A stretch of 8,067 nt of DNA, taken from assembly GCA_937893735.1 (NCBI GenBank), contig CALBGD010000212.1, positions 1 to 8,067 on the forward strand, read 5' to 3'. The notes beneath the pieces are model-generated. The model was given only the letters and a program-made list of their open reading frames with translations, ran no database searches and had not been told where the DNA came from. A program made the position numbers and the translations under genes. Positions 1 through 6,326 of this stretch are shown in pieces. The DNA comes from an uncultured Clostridia bacterium (GTDB lineage: Bacteria; Bacillota; Clostridia; Oscillospirales; Ruminococcaceae). The first letter of the stretch is position 1. Every line of letters begins with the position of its first letter.

Positions 1-1
1 G

Positions 2-1009
2 GACCTTATCCATGCACTGCTGAACGGGCATATCGACCGCTCCTACGACTTCTTTGAGCCGGCTTTCCGCGGACATTACAACATTATCCGCAAGATGGTA
101 AGGCTGCTTTCGATAGAGATAGGCGCCTCCGTAAACGAGGACAGCGCGGAGCTTGCATTCCTGCTTCGCGGCAAGCCGCAGATGAAGCGCTACATCTCCG
201 CCCTTAACCGTATGACCCTTGATATCTGGGGGAGCTGCGTTTCAAGGGAATCCGCCAACAGGAGCCGCGGCGCGTACATCGGCACATACATATTCAAGCA
301 GTCTCCGCTGCTTGCATTCGACCAGCCGGTAGACGTTAAGCTCCCGGAGGGCACCGAATCATTCTGCGGCAACAAATGGCGCCGCCGTACCATGGAGGAT
401 TCTTTCCTGCGCAGCGGCGACGCGGACATAAAAAACAGCGAATCCCGCTGGATACTTCTGGATTTCTACGACCTGATAAGCCGCATGGCTGAATACAAGG
501 GCGGGCTTTTCGAGATAGACGATTTCATTCTGCGGACGGATTTCTACAAGAGCATACAGCCGGAGTGCCGCGAGTGCTATCTTTTTGAAAAGCGCGACAT
601 GAAATTCTGCTTTGAGATGATGACCCGCTTCGCCAAGATGATACTTGAAAAGTACGGCGAGCACATCATTCTGATAAAGACCGAGCCCAAGAATATGTAC
701 ATCGACCTCGATTATCGGCTTAAACCGCTTGAGGACGATGGAATGTTCGAGATAAAGAAAAAGTTTATTTCGCTGTGCGAGGAGCGCTTTGCGAGCGTTA
801 CCGGGTGCTATGTGATAGATATATCCAAGCACTTCTATTCCTCGGACAGCTTCCCGCTGGGCGGCGCGCATATCGTGCACTATGAGGACGAATTCTACCG
901 CCAGACCGGCGAGTATATCACAGAGATAATCAGCGGAAGCAGCAGGCGTGTATTCAGCACGGTTGACGACAATTACCTGCTGCTGAGGAATCTGAAGCTC
1001 AACAGATAA
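2..1009 (+). CDS. DUF6270-like protein, possibly SGNH-type, 5' partial
   Basis: The frame is open from base 2, so the true start lies before the window; 335 C-terminal residues are visible. An internal ATG at 95 exists but has no ribosome binding site and the frame continues upstream of it. Around visible residues 74-82 there is a short strand followed by Gly-Ser-Cys (LDIWGSCVSRE). This resembles the opening block of DUF6270 proteins, which I associate with an SGNH hydrolase-like fold in which the Ser could be the nucleophile. Later segments fit that fold: a hydrophobic strand ending in Asp (RWILLDFYDL), a strand HIILIKTEP, and a C-terminal His in the HIVHYEDEFY segment (near visible residue 293). 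Some relatives lie in surface polysaccharide loci, but no substrate can be named. No signal peptide is visible, though the N-terminus is missing. The stop is 20 bases before the next start, so it is probably co-transcribed with the lipoprotein and pilus genes. The family call is from memory of motifs; the catalytic role is inference. Confidence 0.6.
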   Translation, partial: DLIHALLNGHIDRSYDFFEPAFRGHYNIIRKMVRLLSIEIGASVNEDSAELAFLLRGKPQMKRYISALNRMTLDIWGSCVSRESANRSRGAYIGTYIFKQSPLLAFDQPVDVKLPEGTESFCGNKWRRRTMEDSFLRSGDADIKNSESRWILLDFYDLISRMAEYKGGLFEIDDFILRTDFYKSIQPECRECYLFEKRDMKFCFEMMTRFAKMILEKYGEHIILIKTEPKNMYIDLDYRLKPLEDDGMFEIKKKFISLCEERFASVTGCYVIDISKHFYSSDSFPLGGAHIVHYEDEFYRQTGEYITEIISGSSRRVFSTVDDNYLLLRNLKLNR

Positions 1010-1012
1010 AAC

Positions 1013-1032
1013 GAGAGGGGGTGTTTTCCGTG
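1013..1032 (+). promoter_or_regulatory. Ribosome binding site that fixes a GTG start
   Basis: AGGGGGTG at 1016-1023 is one mismatch from AGGAGGTG and lies six bases before GTG at 1030. An upstream in-frame GTG at 1021 lies inside this site and cannot use it. The same spacing (GGAGGTG, six bases, start) is seen at 2248-2261 and 4522-4535, which supports the choice. Confidence 0.75.
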
Positions 1033-2244
1033 GAATACAGAATAAAACGGCGCAGTCTTGCGGTATTGCTGGCTATTGCGCTGCTTTCCGGCTGTGCTCC
1101 TGCGGAAAGCCCCCGCACTGTTATTACCGCAGAAACGCCTTCATCAACTGTCGAAGCAGTTTCGCTGGAGCAGCAGGAGACCTCCGCGCCGGAAACGGCT
1201 CAGAGCACCGCCGAAACTGAGCAGTCATCAGCCGAGATGACCCAGACTGTCCCGGCGACAGAGGAAAATTCCACTGTACAGGCAGCGCAGATAACTTCCG
1301 AGGATTCAGCAGAAGCGCCCCCGGAGCCGGATATCCCGGCACAGACGACCGTAACGACCGTCCAGACGACTCAGCCGCCGGCAACGACCGCATCGACTAC
1401 CCAGCCGCCTCCCGCAGAGCCGGTCAAGGTAGTTATCCCGGACGTGAGGGTGCCGCTGTCGCCGGGCACGGAAACGATATCCGAGGGTCCCGCCGTTGTT
1501 GATTACAGCAATTCGGCGGACGGGTATATTTCAGTGTGCTGGGCGGATTCCGGCAAGCGCGTAAAGCTGCGGCTCACATACGGGGACAAGGTTTATGACC
1601 ACGATGTTTCCGGCGGGGGAGCGACCGAATACTTCCCGATATCCTGCGGCAGCGGGGACTACACGGTACAGCTCTATGAGCAGACCGAGGGCAACAAGTA
1701 CCGCAAGGCTCTGGAGCAGCAGATAACCGTGAAGCTTAAAAGTGATGTTTCGCCGTTCCTGTATCCCAACAAATATGTGGATTTCAGCAGGAAGTCCGAA
1801 TGCGTCCGCAAGGCGGCGGAGCTTTGCGCCGGTAAAACCGACGAGATAGAGAAGCTGGCGGCGATATTCCAGTGGATAACCGACAGTGTGACATATGACA
1901 AGCAGCTTGCGGCAACGGTGCAGAGCGGATATGTCCCGGATCCCGACCGCACTCTTGAAAAGAAAACCGGAATATGCTTCGACTACGCCTCGCTTATGGC
2001 GGCGATGACGCGCTCGCAGGATATCCCGACGAGGCTTGTCATAGGCTACGCGGCGGATAATATCTATCACGCGTGGAACGAGGTCTATACCAGCGAGACC
2101 GGCTGGATAACCCCGGAGCTGCTGCTGTCAAAGCGCGGCTACAACATAACTGACGCAACATTCTATGCCGGTTCCTCCGACAAGGAGAAGATATCGGCTT
2201 ATATATCTGACAGCGGGAATTACTCCGCGCTGTACTACTATTGA
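1030..2244 (+). CDS. Lipoprotein with transglutaminase-like domain
   Basis: The product has 404 residues from GTG 1030. A basic N-terminus and hydrophobic stretch end in a lipobox, L-S-G-C with Cys22, so it should be exported and lipid-anchored to the outer face of the membrane. Residues about 24-133 are a low-complexity Thr/Ser/Glu/Pro linker. Residues about 137-240 look like a beta-rich domain. Residues about 255-380 are a transglutaminase-like (PF01841) core: Cys316 in KTGICFDYASL, His347 in YHAWNEVY, and probably Asp375 in NITDATF, giving a complete Cys-His-Asp set. The motifs VPDPDRTL and IPTRLVIGYA are typical of clostridial members. Such proteins act as cysteine proteases, peptidases or crosslinkers outside the cell; the substrate is unknown. 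The gene sits between the DUF6270-like gene and the GspF gene, with 16 bases to the latter, so it belongs to the same transcription unit and may process or crosslink a pilus or wall component, which is inference. Confidence 0.88.
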   Translation: MEYRIKRRSLAVLLAIALLSGCAPAESPRTVITAETPSSTVEAVSLEQQETSAPETAQSTAETEQSSAEMTQTVPATEENSTVQAAQITSEDSAEAPPEPDIPAQTTVTTVQTTQPPATTASTTQPPPAEPVKVVIPDVRVPLSPGTETISEGPAVVDYSNSADGYISVCWADSGKRVKLRLTYGDKVYDHDVSGGGATEYFPISCGSGDYTVQLYEQTEGNKYRKALEQQITVKLKSDVSPFLYPNKYVDFSRKSECVRKAAELCAGKTDEIEKLAAIFQWITDSVTYDKQLAATVQSGYVPDPDRTLEKKTGICFDYASLMAAMTRSQDIPTRLVIGYAADNIYHAWNEVYTSETGWITPELLLSKRGYNITDATFYAGSSDKEKISAYISDSGNYSALYYY

Positions 2245-2260
2245 CCCGGAGGTGCGCTAA

Positions 2261-3310
2261 ATGCGAAACAAAAGGCTGAATTACGCGCAGGTGGAATTTA
2301 TCTGCGAGCAGCTTTCGATGATACTTGGCTCAGGCATGAGCATTCCGGACGGATTGTCGCTGCTGTGCGATGATACTTCTGACCGGCAGCTCACGGAGGT
2401 ATGCAGGGCGATAGCCGCAGAGACCGAAAAGGGAGTTCCGCTTTCCGAAGCGGTAAGGGGTACGGGCTCATTCCCGGATTACGCGGCGGATATGATATAT
2501 CTCGGCGAGCTCAGCGGTAAGCTGGACGATGTACTGAGGGGTCTGGCGGAATATTACGAGGAGCGTGATGATATCCGCAGAATGCTGCGCTCTGCCGTGC
2601 TTCACCCGATGGTGCTGCTTCTGATGATGACGGTAGTAATAATCGTGCTGGTGCTTGTGGTTATCCCGATGTTCGGAGATATATTCTCGCAGTTTGACAG
2701 CTCCGTCAGCGCTGCTGTGCAGAAAACGATCGATCTCGCGTATAATTCCGGTATTGTCATTATGATCGTGCTGCTGGCGATAATCGCGGTCTCCGGAGTT
2801 ACGGCGCTGCTTTCCGTAACCAAGAAAACCGGCGGCACTCTGCGGAGATTTGCAGCGGCGTTCCCGCTTACCCGTGGTATATCAGAGAAGCTGTCCCTCG
2901 CGGAGCTCACCCGTGCGATAAGCATTACGGTTTCTGCGGGAGTTTCTCCTGCGGAAATGCTGACCCACGCAAATCTGCGGAGCTTTATCCGGGACAGGCG
3001 GCTTGCTGAGAAATTCGATATCTGCGAAAAGCGCGTGTTTGACGGCGAGGGATTCCCGCAGGCTCTGGAGGAGAGCGGGCTGCTGCCTCCGCTTTATGCG
3101 AAGTCTCTGCGGCTCGCATACGATTCCGGCAGATTTGAAGAGGTCTGGAGAAAGATAAGCGGCAATTACAGCGAGGAAGCCTCACGCAGCCTTGTTAACC
3201 TGACTGCGGTCATCGAGCCCGCCATAATCGTTATACTCGGCGTGCTGATAGGCGCGATACTCCTTATGCTGATGATACCGCTGATGAACATAATGTCTGT
3301 GCTGGGGTGA
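2261..3310 (+). CDS. GspF/PilC-family pilus platform membrane protein
   Basis: The product has 349 residues. ATG 2261 follows GGAGGTG (2248-2254) by six bases. It is the inner-membrane platform protein of type II secretion and type IV pilus systems, which couples the cytoplasmic ATPase to pilin assembly or removal. Two GspF repeats are visible. The first spans residues about 10-135, with GELSGKLDDVLRGLAEYYE near 82-100. The second spans about 210-340, with DSGRFEEVWRKI near 288-299 and IEPAIIVILGVLIGAI near 318-333. Predicted membrane helices lie near 116-137, 163-186 and 318-345, the three-helix layout of the family. The length is somewhat below the roughly 400 residues of typical PilC/GspF because the N-terminal extension is missing. 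Its TGA overlaps GTGA at the next gene, suggesting translational coupling. Family assignment is strong; whether it serves a pilus, a pseudopilus or DNA uptake is not decided by the sequence. Confidence 0.93.
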   Translation: MRNKRLNYAQVEFICEQLSMILGSGMSIPDGLSLLCDDTSDRQLTEVCRAIAAETEKGVPLSEAVRGTGSFPDYAADMIYLGELSGKLDDVLRGLAEYYEERDDIRRMLRSAVLHPMVLLLMMTVVIIVLVLVVIPMFGDIFSQFDSSVSAAVQKTIDLAYNSGIVIMIVLLAIIAVSGVTALLSVTKKTGGTLRRFAAAFPLTRGISEKLSLAELTRAISITVSAGVSPAEMLTHANLRSFIRDRRLAEKFDICEKRVFDGEGFPQALEESGLLPPLYAKSLRLAYDSGRFEEVWRKISGNYSEEASRSLVNLTAVIEPAIIVILGVLIGAILLMLMIPLMNIMSVLG

Positions 3311-3312
3311 GC

Positions 3313-3636
3313 ATGATGAAGAAATCTGACGGTATCAGGGCGGCAGCCCCGGTGATACTTGGAGTCGTTCTGTTTGCGGCAATGGTAGTCTGGCTGATAG
3401 CCGCAGTCGGGAACGCCTCAGCAGCTACCGACGAGGAGCGGCTGGAGCAGGTGCGGCAGTCCGTGGAAAACGGCATAACGCTGTGCTACGCCGTTGAGGG
3501 CGCATATCCCGAGAAGCTGGACCATCTGACCGAGAATTACGGCGTGGTCATCAACGAGGAAAAATACCTCGTGCATTACGAGTGCTTTGCGGCGAATGTA
3601 CGTCCGACAGTCACGGTGATTCGGAGGGATAACTGA
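3313..3636 (+). CDS. Small membrane-anchored pilin-like protein
   Basis: The product has about 107 residues. A single hydrophobic helix at residues about 10-32 is followed by an acidic segment and a small extracellular domain. The stretch CYAVEGAYPEKLDHL (about residues 58-72) resembles the part of major pseudopilins (GspG/ComGC type) where a Tyr-Pro-x-x-Leu motif follows the N-terminal helix. Two Cys, near residues 58 and 91, could form a disulfide. There is no G-F-T-L-x-E prepilin processing site before the helix, so a classic pilin call is not supported. The start is ambiguous: GTG 3307 (overlapping the preceding stop), ATG 3313 or ATG 3316. GGGGTG at 3304-3309 is the likely ribosome binding site and suits either ATG. 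The position between GspF and the other small membrane proteins makes a pilus-subunit or accessory role likely, as inference. Confidence 0.75.
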   Translation: MMKKSDGIRAAAPVILGVVLFAAMVVWLIAAVGNASAATDEERLEQVRQSVENGITLCYAVEGAYPEKLDHLTENYGVVINEEKYLVHYECFAANVRPTVTVIRRDN

Positions 3637-3637
3637 T

Positions 3638-4093
3638 ATGGCAGGCAGAAAAAGTCTTGACAGCCGCGGGCGCACCATGGCGGACACCGCCTCGGCTGTG
3701 GGAAGTATGCTGCTTTTCGTGCTTTTCGCGCTGTGTATGCTGATGGCGGTCGCAGTTGCTGCGGATACATACAGCCGCATAAAGAATGGATACCAGCAGT
3801 CGCTTGGCGCGGCGGCTTCTATAAAATATGTTTCAAACAAGCTTCGCTCGGCGGACAGCGTAACTCTGCTGGACAGTGGTGCGGCGGTTGTCAGCGGGGA
3901 TATGGTCAGCGTGATATACTGCGACGGCGGGCTCTATGAGAAGAGCTCCGTCATCGGTGACGACATTTCTCCGGCAGGCGGCGATAAAATATCCGATATT
4001 GATTCAATGAGCATTACGGAGCACGATGGACTGTACGAAATAACGGTGAGCAGCGGGGGGCAGACCTCCTCAATGCTTGTGCGGAAAGGGTGA
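3638..4093 (+). CDS. DUF4860-type small membrane protein of pilus locus
   Basis: The product has 151 residues. GGAGG at 3623-3627 lies ten bases before ATG 3638; a second in-frame ATG at 3677 has no such site. A cytoplasmic basic N-terminus (about 18 residues) is followed by one membrane helix at about 19-42, then a mainly beta-rich outer domain. The pattern after the helix, with a Tyr, repeated small residues and a segment SIKYVSNKLRSADSV, followed by strands such as MVSVIYCDGGLYEKS and GLYEITVSS, matches what I know of DUF4860, a family found in Firmicutes pilus or type II secretion-like clusters. No catalytic motif is seen. It probably acts as a minor pseudopilin-like or assembly subunit at the outer membrane face. 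The gene starts one base after the preceding stop and its own stop overlaps the next start as GTGA. The family name is from memory and would need a profile search. Confidence 0.78.
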   Translation: MAGRKSLDSRGRTMADTASAVGSMLLFVLFALCMLMAVAVAADTYSRIKNGYQQSLGAAASIKYVSNKLRSADSVTLLDSGAAVVSGDMVSVIYCDGGLYEKSSVIGDDISPAGGDKISDIDSMSITEHDGLYEITVSSGGQTSSMLVRKG

Positions 4094-4542
4094 GGGAACT
4101 GAAGGCTTACAGAAAGACCAGTCATCTGCTGTTTGCTGAAATGGTGATAGCGCTGCTGTTTTTCATCATTTCGTTCGCTGTAATAATTCGAATATTTGCG
4201 GCAGCGGACGGCATGGAACGCCGTGAGCGCCGCCGCGAGCAGGCTTCACTCTGCGCACAGTCCATCGCCGAGGCGTATTCTGTGAGCGGAAACGCGGAAA
4301 CCGCGCTGGAGCTTGTACTCGGGAGCGGCGTACAGTATTCCGGCGACGGCACGATAGGGCTTGACAGCTCAATGAAGCCCTCCGGCCAGCCGGAGGTAAC
4401 GCTCAGCCTTGCTGAAAACCGCCGTGAGCTTTCCGCAGGCGTGTATTCTCAGCTTTCCATTTGCTTCATAGCTGACGGCGAGGAGCTTTACACGCTGGAT
4501 TGCGGCGCATACATTCCGGAGGGAGGTGCCGCAGTTGGATAA
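4090..4542 (+). CDS. Minor pseudopilin-like membrane protein
   Basis: The product has 150 residues. GTG 4090 overlaps the previous stop (GTGA), which suggests coupled translation; GGAAAGG just upstream is a weak site and no better start precedes the helix. The N-terminus is basic, then SHLLFAEMVIALLFF begins a helix at about 14-37. The Glu at residue 17 sits where pilins carry Glu5, and the helix continues into a charged, probably coiled stretch (MERRERRREQASLCAQSIAEAY), which is how minor pseudopilins such as GspI/GspJ look. The residue at the expected cleavage position would be His rather than Gly, so processing by a normal prepilin peptidase is doubtful. The outer domain ends with strands SQLSICFIA and EELYTLDCG. 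The last eight bases overlap the next gene. The pilin-like call rests on the helix pattern and context. Confidence 0.75.
   Translation: MRELKAYRKTSHLLFAEMVIALLFFIISFAVIIRIFAAADGMERRERRREQASLCAQSIAEAYSVSGNAETALELVLGSGVQYSGDGTIGLDSSMKPSGQPEVTLSLAENRRELSAGVYSQLSICFIADGEELYTLDCGAYIPEGGAAVG
4522..4537 (+). promoter_or_regulatory. Ribosome binding site that fixes a TTG start
   Basis: A full GGAGGTG at 4522-4528 lies six bases before TTG at 4535. An in-frame GTG at 4526 lies inside this site, so TTG 4535 is the more likely start. The site is inside the 3' end of the preceding gene. Confidence 0.75.
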
Positions 4543-5023
4543 AAAGCCAAAATTCGGCAGCACGGTCGGGGTCGGATATATCTCGATAATGCTGATTTTT
4601 ACCGTGATATGCCTGACGATCTTTGCAGTGCTGAGCTTTCAGGCGGCGTATTCCGACAGCAGCCTGATAAGCCGCAGCGAAAGCTTCGCTCAACAGTATT
4701 ACACGGCGGATTCAAGGGCAAAGGAAATACTTGCGGAACTTGACAGCGCGGCATACGAGGCTTCTCAGGAGTTTGACTTTGCGGAAGCGTTTGTACAGTC
4801 GGTGTCGGAGCTTGACGGCGTGAATGCGGAGCGGACTCTTGGCGGCGTCCGGACGGATTATTCCGTAGAAATAAACGACAGGCAGAGCCTTGCGGTGAGC
4901 GTGCTGTTTTACAGCGCTACAACTGACAGGAGATATGATATCCTCAGTTGGCAGAACATAACGAATGACACATCTGACGATTCCCACCAGAACGTCTGGG
5001 ACGGCGGAGATCTTGCGGTCTGA
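4535..5023 (+). CDS. Small membrane protein of pilus locus, function unknown
   Basis: The product has 162 residues from TTG 4535. A short basic N-terminus (MDKKPKFGST) precedes a membrane helix at about 13-37 and then a helical segment (about 45-85) in which FAQQYYTADSRAKEILAEL is prominent. The remainder has beta-strand-like stretches such as DYSVEIND and SLAVSVLFYSA, ending with a Trp- and Asp-rich tail. I recognise the general pattern (Gly-rich start, helix ending in AVLSFQAA, then YY-x-A-D-x-x-A) from unnamed proteins of clostridial pilus-like loci, but I know no assigned function or domain name. There is no signal peptide cleavage site and no pilin processing motif. It overlaps the preceding gene by eight bases and ends 16 bases before the ATPase gene, so it is part of the same unit and probably a structural subunit or helper of the complex. 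Confidence 0.75.
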   Translation: MDKKPKFGSTVGVGYISIMLIFTVICLTIFAVLSFQAAYSDSSLISRSESFAQQYYTADSRAKEILAELDSAAYEASQEFDFAEAFVQSVSELDGVNAERTLGGVRTDYSVEINDRQSLAVSVLFYSATTDRRYDILSWQNITNDTSDDSHQNVWDGGDLAV

Positions 5024-5039
5024 AAGGTAAAGGTGCATA

Positions 5040-6092
5040 ATGGATATTCTTGACATACTCAGAACGGCGGCAGAAAATCAGGCGGCGGACATATTCATCG
5101 TGTCCGGAGCGGCGCTGAGCTACAAGGCGCAGGGCAGAATGTACCGGATAGACGAATCACCGCTGAATCCGGACGACACCAAGCGGCTTGTGCTCCAGAT
5201 ATTCGAGCTGGCAAAGCAGAATGTGGACGAAAAATCCCTGCCTGAACGCGAAAAGGACTTTTCGCTTTCGGTCGCTGGCATAGGAAGATTCCGCGCGAAT
5301 ATATATAAACAGCGCAGTTCATATTCAGCGGTGCTGAGGTATGTCCCTTTTGAGCTACCGGACGCGCAGAAGCTGGGTATCCCCGAGCAGGTAATGGAGC
5401 TCAGCGACAGCAAGAGCGGGATCGTGCTTATCACCGGAGTAGCCAGCAGCGGAAAATCCACCACGCTTTCATGCATACTGAATCGAATCAACCAAACGCG
5501 CAGCGGGCATATAATAACGATAGAAGATCCTATTGAATTCCTCCACAAGCACAACCGCTGTATAGTCAGCCAGCGTGAAATAAACATCGACACGGACAGC
5601 TACATCGACGCGCTGAGGGCGGCTCTGCGCCAGTCCCCGGACGTTATCCTGCTCGGTGAGATGAGGGACTACGAGACCATCAGCGTTGCAATGACCGCCG
5701 CCGAAACGGGTCAGCTTGTGCTTTCCACTCTGCATACGCTGGGAGCTGCCAACACTATCGACAGAATAATCGATGTGTTCCCGATAAATCAGCAGCACCA
5801 GATACGCGTGCAGCTTTCCATGGTGCTGAATGCTGTGGTATGCCAGCAGCTTCTTCCGTCCGTGGACGGAGGGCTTATCCCGGCGTTTGAGATAATGACC
5901 ACCAACAGTGCGATCCGCACGCTTATCCGTGACGGAAAGACCCATCAGATCGACACGATACTTCAGTCCTCCAGCGGAATGCAGACGATGGACAGCTGTA
6001 TCGCCGGGCTTTTCCGGGAGGGCAGGATAACAGCACAGACGGCCATTGATCACGCGTATAATCCGGATATAATGGCAAAACGGGTTATGTAA
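5040..6092 (+). CDS. pilT: PilT-family type IV pilus ATPase
   Basis: The product has 350 residues, the usual PilT length. ATG 5040 follows AAAGGTG by four bases. Residues about 1-110 are the N-terminal PAS-like domain, including the GRFRANIYKQ arginine segment. The RecA-like domain carries Walker A GVASSGKST (133-141, Lys139), the Asp box TIEDPIE (160-166), Walker B VILLGEMRD with Glu207, and the His box LSTLHT with His232. Near 291-304 the motif AIRTLIRDGKTHQI and then GMQTMD match the AIRNLIRE-type signature that separates PilT retraction ATPases from PilB/GspE. PilT forms a cytoplasmic hexamer on the PilC platform and, in known systems, drives pilus retraction. Differences from canonical PilT: Walker A reads GVASSGK instead of GPTGSGK, the first His of the His box is Gln225, and Ser replaces the acidic residue before the Pro-Asp ahead of Walker B. 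It is the last gene of the block. It may work as the sole, bifunctional motor here; that is inference. Confidence 0.93.
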   Translation: MDILDILRTAAENQAADIFIVSGAALSYKAQGRMYRIDESPLNPDDTKRLVLQIFELAKQNVDEKSLPEREKDFSLSVAGIGRFRANIYKQRSSYSAVLRYVPFELPDAQKLGIPEQVMELSDSKSGIVLITGVASSGKSTTLSCILNRINQTRSGHIITIEDPIEFLHKHNRCIVSQREINIDTDSYIDALRAALRQSPDVILLGEMRDYETISVAMTAAETGQLVLSTLHTLGAANTIDRIIDVFPINQQHQIRVQLSMVLNAVVCQQLLPSVDGGLIPAFEIMTTNSAIRTLIRDGKTHQIDTILQSSSGMQTMDSCIAGLFREGRITAQTAIDHAYNPDIMAKRVM

Positions 6093-6204
6093 ATTCCTGA
6101 TAAAACGATATTACTTATGCATTATTGAGATGAATGGCACTGCAATGCGGTTCTTAATAGATAAAACTAATGTGCTTTAACTTGGTTGACAACTATTTGT
6201 ACGC

Positions 6205-6233
6205 TTGACAAATGAAATATGACAGTGTATAAT
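6205..6233 (+). promoter_or_regulatory. Consensus sigma-A promoter of the surface protein gene
   Basis: TTGACA at 6205-6210 and TATAAT at 6228-6233 are both perfect consensus hexamers, separated by exactly 17 bases. Transcription should begin near 6240, giving a leader of about 87 bases before ATG 6327. A second TTGACA at 6186-6191 lies 19 bases upstream of the first but has no well-spaced -10 box of its own. A further TATAAT at 6265-6270 lacks a good -35. The 112 bases between the ATPase stop and this promoter are AT-rich and hold no gene and no convincing terminator. Confidence 0.85.
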
Positions 6234-6252
6234 TACAATATGGATAAATATA

Positions 6253-6289
6253 GGGTGAACTGTATATAATAGCAGGTTATGCCCTTTTT
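6253..6289 (+). promoter_or_regulatory. Leader hairpin followed by T5, possible attenuator
   Basis: GGGTGAACTG at 6253-6262 can pair with CAGGTTATGCCC at 6273-6284, leaving a ten-base AT-rich loop. Pairs are GGG with CCC, AAC with GTT and TG with CA; two pairs are wobble and one base bulges at each of two places. Five T residues follow at 6285-6289. It lies early in the predicted transcript, shortly after the expected start near 6240. It could be a weak transcription attenuator or an mRNA-stabilising 5' stem. The imperfect stem and short T run make a strong terminator unlikely. I do not recognise a known riboswitch. Confidence 0.35.
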
Positions 6290-6312
6290 CATGCGGAATG
6301 CATATGAACAGA

Positions 6313-6326
6313 AGGAGGTTGATTAT
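6313..6326 (+). promoter_or_regulatory. Strong ribosome binding site of the surface protein gene
   Basis: AGGAGGTTGAT at 6313-6323 contains AGGAGG and lies eight bases before ATG 6327. With the consensus promoter it points to high expression. The site is also read through by an eight-codon frame, ATG 6304 to TGA 6330, whose stop overlaps the gene start. Confidence 0.85.

Noticed and set aside
359..880. Minus-strand open frame of 173 codons opposite the DUF6270-like gene
   Set aside because: No recognisable domain, and fully opposite a frame that has family-like motifs and continues off the window edge.
1531..2070. Minus-strand open frame of 179 codons opposite the transglutaminase-like gene
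   Set aside because: It overlaps the catalytic core of a clear protein domain on the other strand and has no motif of its own.
3418..3840. Minus-strand open frame of 140 codons
   Set aside because: It spans the junction of two well-spaced + strand genes and has no recognisable domain.
5469..6053. Minus-strand open frame of 194 codons opposite the ATPase gene
   Set aside because: It lies wholly opposite the strongly supported PilT gene, shows no recognisable domain, and reflects codon bias on the coding strand.
6118..6148. Possible terminator for the pilus block (GCATT pairing with AATGC)
   Set aside because: The stem is only five pairs around a long loop and is not followed by a T run. I see no convincing terminator between 6093 and 6204.
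6242..6270. Second promoter using TATAAT at 6265-6270
   Set aside because: The hexamer 17 bases upstream is GGATAA, which is a poor -35, and there is no extended -10 motif. The upstream promoter is perfect.
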